The position numbers and the translations under genes were made by a program. This document shows positions 43,674-52,373 of a stretch of 64,000 nucleotides of DNA, in pieces; position 1 is the first letter of the stretch, and each line of letters opens with the position of its first letter. The notes beneath the pieces were generated by a model that was not told where the DNA came from, made no database searches, and saw only the letters and a program-made list of their open reading frames with translations. The DNA is taken from assembly GCA_032586195.1 (NCBI GenBank), contig JAWHQP010000003.1:245955-309954 (forward strand), read 5' to 3'. This DNA comes from JAWHQP01 sp032586195. Its GTDB lineage: Bacteria > Pseudomonadota > Gammaproteobacteria > Enterobacterales > Pasteurellaceae.

Positions 43674-43937
43674 TTAAGCTACGATATTAAACCGTTCTTT
43701 CATTAACGCTTCAAAATCCGTGCAGCCACCGATAGGTTTTTCGTCGATAAAAATTTGCGGCACGGTTTCAACCGGTTTACCGACGGATTTTGATAAATCC
43801 GCTTTGCTGATGCCTTCTGCGATAATATCCACATAGCGATAATCGAAATCATCTAAGCTGTTTTTTAATTTTTCCGCTAAATTTTTAGCACGAACACAAT
43901 ATGGGCAGCCCGGGCGTCCGAAAATAACAACAAACAT
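43674..43937 (-). CDS. grxA: Glutaredoxin 1
   Basis: This 87-residue glutathione-dependent dithiol reductase has the CPYC active site (Cys11-Cys14), the TVP cis-proline motif and the GG(C)TDFEAL glutathione site of GrxA. It reduces ribonucleotide reductase and other disulphides. As in E. coli it neighbours nfsA and rimK, here on the opposite strand. Confidence 0.95.
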   Translation of the reverse strand: MFVVIFGRPGCPYCVRAKNLAEKLKNSLDDFDYRYVDIIAEGISKADLSKSVGKPVETVPQIFIDEKPIGGCTDFEALMKERFNIVA

Positions 43938-44005
43938 ATTTTTTCCTTCTGATTGATAATTTGGTGTGATTCTACCCGAGATTCTGTAAAATCATAAAAT
44001 GTTTT

Positions 44006-44035
44006 TTGCCATTAATGTGATTGATGTTATATATT
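44006..44035 (+). promoter_or_regulatory. Candidate promoter of nfsA-rimK
   Basis: TTGCCA (44006-44011) and TATATT (44030-44035) are 18 bases apart; a TATATA two bases earlier gives 16. The start would lie about 40 bases before the nfsA ATG. Confidence 0.4.
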
Positions 44036-44081
44036 AAGCCTCTTTTATCAGCATTTCTTTTCAGCCTCCGGAGAATCACTC

Positions 44082-44819
44082 ATGACAGCAAAAACCGCCG
44101 CGGTTAACAGTACCGTGCAAACTCTTTTATCTCATCGTTCCATTCGCCGATTCAGTTCCCAGCCGATTGACCATGCAACACTGGAAACCCTGATCAACGT
44201 CGCCCGTGCGGCATCGACTTCCAATTTTCTGCAATGTGTTTCCATTATACGGGTGACGGATACCGCTTTGCGCGAGGAATTGATGCACTGCGCTTCCGAT
44301 CAGGCTTATGTGCGGAGTGCGGCGGAATTTTGGGTGTTCTGTGCGGATTTCAGCCGTCACCGGGCGGTTTGTCCTGAGGCTCAGGTGGATTATACGGAAG
44401 TCAGCCTGATCGGAGCGGTGGACGCAGGTATTATGGCGCAAAACGTATTGACGGCGACAGAATCGCTGGGCTTGGGCGGTGTGTATATCGGTGCGATTCG
44501 CAATAAAATCGAAAGAGTGGGGGAACTGTTAAAACTACCGGCATTTTGTGTGCCGTTATTCGGACTCTGCCTCGGTTATCCTGATCAGAATCCGCCGCTC
44601 AAACCGCGCTTGCCGCAGGATTTGATGTTTTTTGAAAACCGTCATCAACCGTTGGACAGAGCCGTCTTGGCACAATATGATGCCGTGGTGGCGAATTATT
44701 ATCGGCAACGCAGCCAGATCGAGATGGATTGGTCGCGCAACGTGAAAAAGACTTTGGCGAAGCCCGTACGTCCGCAGACGTTGCCGTATTTCCAAAAACA
44801 AGGTTTCATGAAAAAGTAG
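44082..44819 (+). CDS. nfsA: Oxygen-insensitive NADPH nitroreductase NfsA
   Basis: This 245-residue FMN enzyme reduces nitro compounds and quinones by two-electron transfer with NADPH. HRSIRRFSSQPI at the N-terminus, ARAASTSNFLQCVSIIR, AAEFWVFCADFSRH, ESLGLGGVYIGAIRN and LFGLCLGYP match E. coli NfsA in order. It is followed by rimK after six bases. Confidence 0.95.
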   Translation: MTAKTAAVNSTVQTLLSHRSIRRFSSQPIDHATLETLINVARAASTSNFLQCVSIIRVTDTALREELMHCASDQAYVRSAAEFWVFCADFSRHRAVCPEAQVDYTEVSLIGAVDAGIMAQNVLTATESLGLGGVYIGAIRNKIERVGELLKLPAFCVPLFGLCLGYPDQNPPLKPRLPQDLMFFENRHQPLDRAVLAQYDAVVANYYRQRSQIEMDWSRNVKKTLAKPVRPQTLPYFQKQGFMKK

Positions 44820-44825
44820 CCGGCT

Positions 44826-45752
44826 ATGAAATTGTTGGTTTTATGCCGCGAGCCGCGGCTGTATAGCTGCCGGCGTCTGCGTGAAGCGGCGGAGCAGAGC
44901 GGACATCGACTGGATATTTTGGATCCCAATCGTTGCCTGTTAAAACTGGCAAATTCGATACCGCACTTTGCCCTTTATTATCAGGCTGAACAGGGTGAAC
45001 CTTATTTATTGCCGGAATATGACGCGGTGCTCCCCCGTTTCGGCTTGACGAGCACGCAGATGGGATGTCGGGTGCTGCGGCATTTAAGCGGGTTAAATAC
45101 AGTGTGTCTGAATAGTGCGGAACCGTTTTTACTGGCCCGGGATAAATGGGGTAGTTTACAGGCATTGGTACGGGCGGGCATTCCTGTGCCGGCTACGGTT
45201 CTAGCGGGTTCGGAATTTTCTGCCGGGCAGACCGTGCAGCGGCTTTCCGCTCCTGTGGTACTGAAAACCTTAACCGGCTCGCAGGGAATCGGTGTGGTGC
45301 TGGCGGAGCGCCCGCAAAGTGCGGTGAGCATGCTGGAAACTTTACGTCAGGCAGATGTGCCGGTATTGTTGCAGCAGTTTGTGACGGAGGCAAATGCCAG
45401 TGATATTCGTTGCTTTGTGATCGGCGATCGGGTAGTCGCTTCTATGCGGCGAAGCGGTAAGGACGGCGAATTTCGAGCAAATTTTCACTGTGGCGGTTCG
45501 GCTCAAAAGATCAACTTAACGAAGCAGGAAAAAAACCTTGCCGTGCGAGCCACCAAGGCGTTAGGGCTGGATATAGCCGGTGTGGACTTAATCCCTGGCC
45601 GTGACGGCTTGCAGGTACTGGAAGTCAACGCCAGCCCGGGTTTGGAATTAATTGAAAAAATCAGCGGGGTGGATATCGCTGTTCAGATGGTTGCGTATGC
45701 TGAGCATAAAATGAAGACGGCGGAAAATCGTCTTTTTATACACCGTCGCTGA
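44826..45752 (+). CDS. rimK: RimK-type ATP-grasp glutamate ligase
   Basis: This 308-residue ATP-grasp enzyme belongs to the RimK family, which adds glutamates to ribosomal protein S6 and makes polyglutamate in E. coli. Visible are the DKWGSLQALVRAGIPVPAT stretch, the ATP-binding VLKTLTGSQGIGVVL loop and the metal-binding VLEVNASPGLE. It follows nfsA as in enterobacteria. Compared with E. coli RimK the sequence between about residues 30 and 80 is diverged, so the substrate may differ. Uptake signals at 44961 and 45317 are in frame. Confidence 0.9.
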   Translation: MKLLVLCREPRLYSCRRLREAAEQSGHRLDILDPNRCLLKLANSIPHFALYYQAEQGEPYLLPEYDAVLPRFGLTSTQMGCRVLRHLSGLNTVCLNSAEPFLLARDKWGSLQALVRAGIPVPATVLAGSEFSAGQTVQRLSAPVVLKTLTGSQGIGVVLAERPQSAVSMLETLRQADVPVLLQQFVTEANASDIRCFVIGDRVVASMRRSGKDGEFRANFHCGGSAQKINLTKQEKNLAVRATKALGLDIAGVDLIPGRDGLQVLEVNASPGLELIEKISGVDIAVQMVAYAEHKMKTAENRLFIHRR

Positions 45753-45760
45753 TATGATTG

Positions 45761-45824
45761 TGATCCTTTGGTATCTTGGCAAAATTAACGTTTGAAAGCT
45801 AAGACTTTTGTAATACCGTACTTT
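45761..45824 (-). repeat. Intergenic repeat element, copy F (strongly decayed)
   Basis: On the minus strand AAAGTACGGT (an uptake signal with one change) is followed by AAAAG, TTAGCTTT, AAACGTTA, TTTTGCCAA and CCAAAGG in the order of the intact elements. It lies between codirectional rimK and ycfP. Confidence 0.5.
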
Positions 45825-45876
45825 GAGCTAATATATAAACATTGAATTTCGCGTTGAGTGGTAAAAGGAGAATGGA

Positions 45877-46416
45877 ATGATTATTTATTTACATGGTTTT
45901 TCTTCAAGCCGTCCTGATGATTATGAAAATATTTTACAGCTGAAAATGATTGATACCGATGTACGTTGTATTAACTACAGTACGCGCCATCCGCTGCACG
46001 ATATGTCATATATTCTGGCAGAAACGCATAAATTAGTGTCGGAAAACAAAGATCTGGTTCCGATGATTTGCGGCTGCGGGCTGGGCGGCTACTGGGCGGA
46101 ACGTGTCGGCTTTCTGTGCGGTATCAAACAGGTGATTCTGAATCCCAATCTGCATCCGGCGGTGAATATGGAGGGCCGTATTGATCGCCCCGAAGAATAT
46201 TTAAGCATTGAAGGCAAGTGCGTAAGCGAATTCCGCGTTAAGAATAAAGGACGCTGTCTGGTATTTTTATCGCTGAACAACAAAATTGTGGACCCGCGAC
46301 AGTCCGAACAGGAGCTATCACCTTATTATCAGGTGATTTGGGATAACACCAGTGCCCATCAGTTCAAACACATTACACCTTATATTCGTCAGCTGAGAGA
46401 GTTTAAAAACAGCTAG
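45877..46416 (+). CDS. ycfP: YcfP family esterase-like protein (UPF0227)
   Basis: This 179-residue alpha/beta-hydrolase-like protein matches E. coli YcfP: MIIYLHGFSSS, INYSTRHPLHDM, ICGCGLGGYWAERVGFLC, NPNLHPAVNMEGRIDRPEEY. The usual nucleophile-elbow Ser (GxSxG) is replaced by GCGLG, so it may not be an ordinary esterase. GGAG precedes the ATG. Function is unknown. Confidence 0.92.
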   Translation: MIIYLHGFSSSRPDDYENILQLKMIDTDVRCINYSTRHPLHDMSYILAETHKLVSENKDLVPMICGCGLGGYWAERVGFLCGIKQVILNPNLHPAVNMEGRIDRPEEYLSIEGKCVSEFRVKNKGRCLVFLSLNNKIVDPRQSEQELSPYYQVIWDNTSAHQFKHITPYIRQLREFKNS

Positions 46417-46439
46417 TAAAAAATGAATACCCTAATGGA

Positions 46440-47048
46440 CTAACCGAGCATATTATGCGGGTTGATGAATTGATAATTCGGCGGCAGCTGCGGGCTGGCG
46501 TCTTCTTCGGTGAAAGGTACCACTTCCGGCTGTTTAGGTGATGAGTCGGTGCTTGGGGCTTTTTCTTTACCTGTTAATAGTGGCTCCAGTTGGCGGAAGC
46601 CGCCCTTGCCGGATAACCATACGTTTAAGAAATTGCGGGTAAATTCGGGGTCAAACGTATTGGGTAAAACCTCATCATTTAATACGAAATAACTCATTTC
46701 AGGCAAAGCGATAAAATTCAAACGATCGTTTGGGGCGAAATCTTCCGTTAAGGTTTTTTCTAATAATTTCAACCAGTTGTCCGTTTTTTTCTTATCGGCT
46801 CCGAGCGATTCCATTTCTTTGATCATAAGAATGGCAAAGTTTTTGCCTTCGACCGGCTTGGCATAATCAAAAGAAATCATTAACGGCAGCTGATCGTTTT
46901 GGTACTGTCCGTTTTCGCTGGCAAGAGATACTGTGTAAATATGGAACGGTCCCCAGTCGTAATCCGCTTTACCGACAGTCTCCCATTGACCCTGCACGCT
47001 CGCGGACAGGCATAACAATAAGGATAGAAGAAATGATTTCAATTTCAT
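46440..47048 (-). CDS. Periplasmic chalcone-isomerase-like protein
   Basis: This 202-residue exported protein has a signal peptide (1-20, ending SVQGQ). The mature part follows the pattern of the chalcone-isomerase-like (Chalcone_3) domain: VGKADYDWGPFHIYTVSLAS, then an ISFDYAKPVEGK strand, a helix pair and FTRNFLNVWLSGKGGFRQLEPLL. The last ~45 residues are Pro/Ser/Glu-rich and probably disordered. No catalytic assignment is made; bacterial members are mostly uncharacterised. It is upstream of nothing on its strand and convergent with ycfP. Confidence 0.75.
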   Translation of the reverse strand: MKLKSFLLSLLLCLSASVQGQWETVGKADYDWGPFHIYTVSLASENGQYQNDQLPLMISFDYAKPVEGKNFAILMIKEMESLGADKKKTDNWLKLLEKTLTEDFAPNDRLNFIALPEMSYFVLNDEVLPNTFDPEFTRNFLNVWLSGKGGFRQLEPLLTGKEKAPSTDSSPKQPEVVPFTEEDASPQLPPNYQFINPHNMLG

Positions 47049-47115
47049 ATAACATGCTTTCTTAATGGTATTGCCGCAGATTATAACAACAATTGACAGA
47101 AAAAAAAGGCGAGCA

Positions 47116-47140
47116 ACAAAAAAAGGCGGACCAGCCGCCT
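47116..47140 (-). terminator. Terminator of fumC
   Basis: On the minus strand AGGCGG-CTGGT-CCGCCT is followed by seven T. It lies 26 bases past the fumC stop. Confidence 0.85.
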
Positions 47141-47165
47141 CTGTGAGTTTATTTCTGTCAGCTTG

Positions 47166-48560
47166 TTATTTCAAGCTGCCGACCATGTCTTCCGGACGAA
47201 CCCATTTGTCAAAGTCTTCGGCTGAAACCAGACCGAGATTGATGGCTTCTTCACGTAAGGTTGTGCCGTTTTTGTGGGCGGTTTTCGCGATTTTCGCCGC
47301 GTTTTCGTAACCGATATGCGTATTTAGCGCAGTAACCAGCATTAAGGAATTTTCCAATTGATGCTTAATGCGAGGGTAGTTCGGTTCAATGCCGGAAGCA
47401 CAGTGTTCGTCAAAGGAGATACAAACATCAGCCAGTAATTGAGCGGATTGCAGGAAATTTGCCGCCATTACCGGTTTGAACACGTTTAACTGGAATTGCC
47501 CCTGTGAACCGGCGAAAGAAATAGTAGTGTCGTTACCCAACACCTGAGTGGCAACCATGGTCATTGCTTCACATTGAGTCGGATTTACTTTGCCCGGCAT
47601 GATGGATGAACCCGGTTCGTTTTCCGGAATTAAAATTTCACCGATACCGGAACGCGGACCTGACGCCAATAAACGGATATCGTTAGCGATTTTGAACAGA
47701 GACATCGCCACTTGTTTTAATGCGCCGTGTGTTTCCACAATGGCGTCATGAGTCGCCAGCGCTTCAAATTTATTTTCCGCGGTGATAAATGGCAAACCGG
47801 TGAATTTAGCAATATATTCCGCTACTTTAACATCGTAACCTTTCGGTGTATTTAACCCCGTGCCTACCGCCGTACCGCCCAGCGCTAACTGGCGTAAATG
47901 CGGCAGGGTGTTCTTAATCGCGATAAGGCCGAAATGTAACTGTGCCGCATAGGCGGAAAATTCCTGACCTAAGGTTAACGGTGTTGCGTCCATTAAATGG
48001 GTACGGCCGATTTTTACCACGTTTTTAAATTCTTCAGATTTTTTCGCTAAGGTTTTCTGCAAACGTTCAATGGCCGGAATCGTTGTTTCAACCACTTTTT
48101 TGTAGGCGGCAATGTGCATTGCGGTCGGGAAAGTATCGTTGGAAGATTGGGATTTATTCACGTCATCGTTCGGATGAATAATGGGTTTTTCCCCCAATTT
48201 GCCGCCGTGAATCACATGGGCGCGGTTGGCAATCACTTCATTGAGGTTCATATTGGATTGTGTACCGGAACCGGTCTGCCAAATAACCAGCGGGAATTGA
48301 TCGTCTAATTTGTGCGCCAGAATTTCATCACAGGCCTGCGCGATTAAATCACGTTTTTCGGCAGGTAATACGCCTAGATCCGTATTGGCGAATGCCGCGG
48401 CTTTTTTCAAATAACCGAAAGCCTCAATGATTTCATGGGGCATAGAGGCGGCGGGCCCGATTTTAAAGTTGTTGCGGGAACGCTCGGTTTGTGCTGCCCA
48501 GTATTTGTCTGCCGGTACTTTAACTTCGCCCATAGTATCTTTTTCAATACGAAATGTCAT
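47166..48560 (-). CDS. fumC: Fumarate hydratase class II
   Basis: This 464-residue iron-independent fumarase interconverts fumarate and malate. The superfamily signature GSSIMPGKVNPTQCE and the SGTQSNMNLNEVIANRA segment are present, with TERSRNNFKIG near the N-terminus separating it from aspartase. I start at the ATG at 48560, which gives the family N-terminus (MTFRIEKDTMGEV); a longer frame adds 16 unrelated residues. In a succinate-forming metabolism it feeds the reductive malate-fumarate branch (inference). Confidence 0.96.
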   Translation of the reverse strand: MTFRIEKDTMGEVKVPADKYWAAQTERSRNNFKIGPAASMPHEIIEAFGYLKKAAAFANTDLGVLPAEKRDLIAQACDEILAHKLDDQFPLVIWQTGSGTQSNMNLNEVIANRAHVIHGGKLGEKPIIHPNDDVNKSQSSNDTFPTAMHIAAYKKVVETTIPAIERLQKTLAKKSEEFKNVVKIGRTHLMDATPLTLGQEFSAYAAQLHFGLIAIKNTLPHLRQLALGGTAVGTGLNTPKGYDVKVAEYIAKFTGLPFITAENKFEALATHDAIVETHGALKQVAMSLFKIANDIRLLASGPRSGIGEILIPENEPGSSIMPGKVNPTQCEAMTMVATQVLGNDTTISFAGSQGQFQLNVFKPVMAANFLQSAQLLADVCISFDEHCASGIEPNYPRIKHQLENSLMLVTALNTHIGYENAAKIAKTAHKNGTTLREEAINLGLVSAEDFDKWVRPEDMVGSLK

Positions 48561-48761
48561 AGTGATTACCTCAATAGTTAAATAAGAAAGTATAGTGAAT
48601 TTTACCACTTGGGAGGTATGAGTGAAATGCTCAGCCGTTATGAATTGTTGATTTTGTGATTTAGATCATTAATTTAATAAGGTGAATGGAAATGTATCGT
48701 TTTTTACAAACAGCATGCCCTTCTTTATAATTTGTTTCGGATTCGTAAAAGGATAAACAGG

Positions 48762-49877
48762 ATGAATGATAAGCGTATATTTGATAATGTCGTCGCGGCG
48801 GATGAGCAAGAACACCTTCGTCAGAAGCGGATATTTGATCGGACGGATATAGCACAGGCGGAAGTGGTGCCTGATCCCGACGCGCTGAATAGTGAGAGTC
48901 TTGCCGGTGAACCGATCGGCAAAAAATTTGACGAGATTGTCACACCCAAACCGCGCTGGTGGAAACGCCTGCTGACGGGGATAAGCGGATTATTTCTCGT
49001 TGCCGTAGTGGCACAATCCGTTCAGTGGCTGGTGGATACCTGGCGGCAGAATCAATGGATTTATTTCGTCTTTGCTTTGGTGGCATTTGGCGTGGTGCTC
49101 TTGGGCGTGTCCGCACTGGTGCGGGAATGGCGGCGTTTGCGGGCGCTGCGCCGACACATGGAATTACAGCGGGAAAGTGCAACGTTGCTGGGCGACGGTA
49201 AACCGCAAAGTGCGGTGTCGAAAAACGGAGTTTTTACTGATCAGGACGGTGAAGCGGGTAAAAAACTTTGCCTTGCCATTGCGGGCAGTATGCGGCTGGA
49301 CGAACAGCATCCGGCCGTTACGCAATGGCTGAAACAAATCAATGATTCGCACAATGCGAAAGAAGTTACTCGCCTGTTTAGTCAAAATGTACTGCAGTCC
49401 ATTGATAAACAAGTAAAAAAATTAATTAGCCGTAACGCCGTGGAAGCGGGCGTAGTGGTTGCCGTTAGCCCGCTGGCATTGGTGGATATGTTTTTTATTG
49501 CATGGCGAAACCTGCGATTGGTGAACCGTATCGCCAACATTTACGGCATTGAATTGGGCTATGTGAGCCGTTTACGCTTAATGAAATTAGTGCTGATGAA
49601 TATTGCCTTTGCCGGGGCGACCGAGCTGGTGCAGGAAATCGGTATGGATTGGCTGTCGCAGGATATCGCGGCGAAACTTTCCGCCCGTGCCGCTCAAGGT
49701 ATCGGCGTCGGACTGCTGACGGCACGTTTAGGCATTAAAACAATGGAATTTTGCCGTCCGTTAGCCTTCCGGAAAAACGAAAGACCACGTTTGACCGCTA
49801 TTCACCGCGAACTGTTGTCCGCTTTAAAAACGACGGTGCTGCGGCCGAATAAAATAAAAGAAGAGGAAAAGTTGTAA
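48762..49877 (+). CDS. ycjF: YcjF family membrane protein (DUF697)
   Basis: This 371-residue inner-membrane protein belongs to the YcjF/TIGR01620 family: an acidic cytoplasmic N-terminus, two membrane helices (about 80-130) and a DUF697 domain (about 230-340; SPLALVDMFFIAWRNLRLVNRIANIYG-type stretch). AAGGA lies before the ATG at 48762. In E. coli it follows ycjX and precedes tyrR; here tyrR follows but ycjX is absent and fumC occupies the upstream side. An uptake signal at 49208 is in frame. Function is unknown, with a stress-related membrane role suspected. Confidence 0.9.
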   Translation: MNDKRIFDNVVAADEQEHLRQKRIFDRTDIAQAEVVPDPDALNSESLAGEPIGKKFDEIVTPKPRWWKRLLTGISGLFLVAVVAQSVQWLVDTWRQNQWIYFVFALVAFGVVLLGVSALVREWRRLRALRRHMELQRESATLLGDGKPQSAVSKNGVFTDQDGEAGKKLCLAIAGSMRLDEQHPAVTQWLKQINDSHNAKEVTRLFSQNVLQSIDKQVKKLISRNAVEAGVVVAVSPLALVDMFFIAWRNLRLVNRIANIYGIELGYVSRLRLMKLVLMNIAFAGATELVQEIGMDWLSQDIAAKLSARAAQGIGVGLLTARLGIKTMEFCRPLAFRKNERPRLTAIHRELLSALKTTVLRPNKIKEEEKL

Positions 49878-49959
49878 ACAAAAGTTTCCAAAATACTTTA
49901 AAACTGTACAGTCAGAAGGTATGATACGCCTTGCAGATAACCAATAATCAGGATGAACC

Positions 49960-50922
49960 ATGTCACGAAATAATGCAGCGCAAGCCTTTGATGAGGTGGT
50001 GGCAAACAGCCCGAAAATGAAAAATCTTGTGGTAACCGCAAAGAAATTCGCCTTATCGGATGCGCCCTTACTGATTCAGGGAGAAACGGGAACGGGTAAG
50101 GATTTAATCGCCAAGGCCTGTCATCAGTTCAGCCAACGGCGGCAGCATAAATTTATTGCGGTCAACTGTGGTGGGCTGCCCGATGAGAATGCCGAAAGCG
50201 AAATGTTCGGCTATGCGGGTGACGGCGCGGGTGAGGGTAAAAGTTCGCAAGGCTTTTTTGAATATGCCGACGGTGGCACTGTGTTGCTGGATAACATTGC
50301 CGAGCTGTCGCTTTCATTACAGGCTAAATTATTACGTTTTCTGAATGACGGCACTTTTCGCCGCGTGGGCGAGGAAAAGGAGCATTATGCCAATGTCCGC
50401 GTGATTTGCACTTCACAGATTCCGTTACAACATTATGTGGAAGAGGGGAAAGTCCGCAATGATTTGTTTCATCGACTGAATGTGCTGACGCTGAATATTC
50501 CCCCGCTGCGTGAACGCCGCGAGGATATCGCCGATCTGGCGGATATATTCATCAAACAAATCAGCCAGCAGTTGCAGATAACCACGCCTACAATGAGCCC
50601 TACGGTTATCCAGTATTTACAAAATGCCCGCTGGCTCGGCAATGTGCGCGAACTGTACAATGCCTTGTATCGAGCCTGTTCTCTCGCTGAACATAACACG
50701 CTTTCCATCGAAGGTTTAAATCTGGATGAAAAAGAAAGCGTTCCGTTATCGGTAGAACAATTCGACAATCAAACGCTGGAAGAAATTATGAACAATTTTG
50801 AAGCTCAGGTGCTGAGAAAATTCTATGCCGAATTCCCCAGCACCCGTAAACTTGCCGGCCGTCTGGGTGTTTCGCACACGGCGATTGCGAATAAACTGAA
50901 ACAGTATGGAATAGGGAAGTAG
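49960..50922 (+). CDS. tyrR: TyrR, short form transcriptional regulator
   Basis: This 320-residue protein represses aromatic amino acid genes in response to tyrosine and ATP. It has an AAA+ domain with Walker A GETGTGKDLIA near residue 47 and Walker B GGTVLLDNIAE, and a C-terminal helix-turn-helix STRKLAGRLGVSHTAIANKL. The sigma-54-contacting GAFTGA loop is replaced, as in all TyrR. The N-terminal ACT and PAS domains of the 513-residue E. coli TyrR are absent, as in the known H. influenzae protein, so it should repress but not activate. Its likely target in this window is tyrP. Confidence 0.94.
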   Translation: MSRNNAAQAFDEVVANSPKMKNLVVTAKKFALSDAPLLIQGETGTGKDLIAKACHQFSQRRQHKFIAVNCGGLPDENAESEMFGYAGDGAGEGKSSQGFFEYADGGTVLLDNIAELSLSLQAKLLRFLNDGTFRRVGEEKEHYANVRVICTSQIPLQHYVEEGKVRNDLFHRLNVLTLNIPPLRERREDIADLADIFIKQISQQLQITTPTMSPTVIQYLQNARWLGNVRELYNALYRACSLAEHNTLSIEGLNLDEKESVPLSVEQFDNQTLEEIMNNFEAQVLRKFYAEFPSTRKLAGRLGVSHTAIANKLKQYGIGK

Positions 50923-51043
50923 CTTTATTTGGGCAAATTGATAAAGCCCGTTCTCGTTAAAATAGCGCCGTTCTTAATCGGTTAGCTGCGCTGGATATAA
51001 AATTATTAAAATAACACTTGACTTAATGTAAGGAGATTTGACA

Positions 51044-51928
51044 ATGAGCACAGCACAGCACAGCACAGCACAGCACAGCACAGCACAGCACAGCACAGCA
51101 CAGCAATTATATAATCTCAGATGGGGATTATTCAAATTAATTGAGGGTGATTTAATCAGCGAATATGCCAAATATTACGGCGAATGGTCGGAAGCGGAAG
51201 TCGCCGTGTTTCGCCTATTGTTGACACCGACGGACAATATTATTGAGGTGGGTTCGAATATCGGCATGCATGCCGTTCCGCTGGCTAAAATGGTTCCGCA
51301 TGGAAAAATATTCTGTTTTGAGCCGCAACGCGTTATCTTCCAACATCTTTGCTGTAATCTTACGCTCAACCGACTGACTAATGCTTATGCGTATCATCAA
51401 GGGGCGGGAGAATACACCGAGCAGCTGGACATTCAATCTTCAAACTATAAAACGCCTTGGAATTACGGTAGCTTTTCGCTTGATAAAGGATTCAGCACGG
51501 AAAATCATTTTACGGGAGATGTGCATTTAGAGAATCTGGAGGTTGTCCGTTTAGATGATCATATTGAAATTAATCGTCTGCCTCATTTGAAGTTGCTCAA
51601 AATTGATGCGGAAGGCTTTGATTTACAAGTGTTGAACGGAGCGAAAAAATTAATTGAAAAGCATCAGCCCGTTATTTTTATTGAAGTACATTTTGAAACC
51701 ATGCAGGTTACCTTAGATTATATGGAAAGACTCGGTTATCAGTGTTACTGGCTGGCGAGTAATCGTTTTCAGGAAAATAACTACTTTAATCGGCCAAAAA
51801 CAATAGATGGCATCGATATCAATTTTCTTTGTTATCCTAAATCTGCGGTGAATATTCCGCCTTTTTTACACCCGGTCCCAAAGGAAATCACAGCGGAAAT
51901 GAGTGTGCCGCTGATATGTACAAAATAG
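51044..51928 (+). CDS. FkbM-family methyltransferase with phase-variable start region
   Basis: This 294-residue SAM-dependent methyltransferase has motif I in IIEVGSNIGMHAVPLA and the FkbM core LKLLKIDAEGFDLQVLNGA followed by PVIFIEVH. Family members O-methylate sugars or small molecules, often on surface glycans. Codons 2-21 are made of a pentanucleotide tract (AGCAC)11 plus AGCA and encode repeating STAQH. The ATG at 51044 has AGGAG eight bases upstream. In the present length the frame is open; gain or loss of one unit shifts into frames that stop within about 12 codons after the tract. It is flanked by a terminator and has no glycan genes beside it. Confidence 0.9.
   Translation: MSTAQHSTAQHSTAQHSTAQQLYNLRWGLFKLIEGDLISEYAKYYGEWSEAEVAVFRLLLTPTDNIIEVGSNIGMHAVPLAKMVPHGKIFCFEPQRVIFQHLCCNLTLNRLTNAYAYHQGAGEYTEQLDIQSSNYKTPWNYGSFSLDKGFSTENHFTGDVHLENLEVVRLDDHIEINRLPHLKLLKIDAEGFDLQVLNGAKKLIEKHQPVIFIEVHFETMQVTLDYMERLGYQCYWLASNRFQENNYFNRPKTIDGIDINFLCYPKSAVNIPPFLHPVPKEITAEMSVPLICTK
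51047..51105 (+). repeat. Pentanucleotide tract (AGCAC)11 + AGCA in coding sequence
   Basis: Eleven perfect tandem AGCAC units are followed by a partial twelfth. They start at the base after the start codon of the FkbM gene. Since five is not a multiple of three, slipped-strand changes alter the reading frame. Confidence 0.97.
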
Positions 51929-51976
51929 TCATAAGAATTGAAAAAATTTTACATCGCCTGATAAAGTCGGTACAGT

Positions 51977-52010
51977 AAAAAAGCAGTGAATATTAAATCA
52001 CTGCTTTTTA
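51977..52010 (+). terminator. Terminator of the FkbM gene
   Basis: AAAAAGCAGTGA and TCACTGCTTTTT pair perfectly over 12 bp around an 8-base AT loop and run into TTTTTA. It begins 49 bases after the stop. Confidence 0.85.
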
Positions 52011-52059
52011 TCTGAACATAAATGAATGTGATGAATACTGCAAACAGAGGAGAAAAACC

Positions 52060-52344
52060 ATGATTGGCGTTTATGCAACCTGTGAAGTCAAAGCGGATCA
52101 AAAAGTCGCTTTTGAGGCTCTTGTGGCTCAATTTATTGCAGAAAGTCGCGGTCATCAAGGTGTTGTCAGCTACGATTGCGGCGAGGTCAACGGCAAGCCG
52201 AACCATTATTGTTTTATCGAACGCTGGGCGAGCCAGGAAGCTCTTGATGTGCATTTAGCCAGCCCGTTTTTCCAAACCAACGCTCCGAAATTGACGGCAA
52301 TGTTAGTGGACGGATTAAATATTAATACGGTAGCGTTGCGGTAA
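52060..52344 (+). CDS. ABM-domain (YgiN-like) putative monooxygenase
   Basis: This 94-residue protein is a single antibiotic-biosynthesis-monooxygenase (dimeric alpha-beta barrel) domain. The pattern VYATCEVKADQKVAFEALVAQ, a central YDCGEV strand, and FIERWASQEALDVHLASPFF is characteristic of YgiN-type quinol monooxygenases. Substrate unknown. GAGG precedes the ATG. It lies 29 bases upstream of the glycosylase gene on the same strand and may be its operon leader. Confidence 0.85.
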   Translation: MIGVYATCEVKADQKVAFEALVAQFIAESRGHQGVVSYDCGEVNGKPNHYCFIERWASQEALDVHLASPFFQTNAPKLTAMLVDGLNINTVALR

Positions 52345-52373
52345 TAACGTGAGGTAAACGGTTTTTCAACGGT

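Noticed and set aside
48655..48670. CRP-like TGTGATTTAGATCATT between fumC and ycjF
   Set aside because: Only 8 of 10 defined bases match and no promoter at a fitting distance was found for either gene.
51047..51105. CRISPR-like short repeats
   Set aside because: The units are 5 bases in direct tandem without spacers and lie in a coding frame.
50974..51171. Minus-strand frame with repeated CCAVL
   Set aside because: It is the mirror of the AGCAC tract; no ribosome site, no homology, and it overlaps the FkbM gene.
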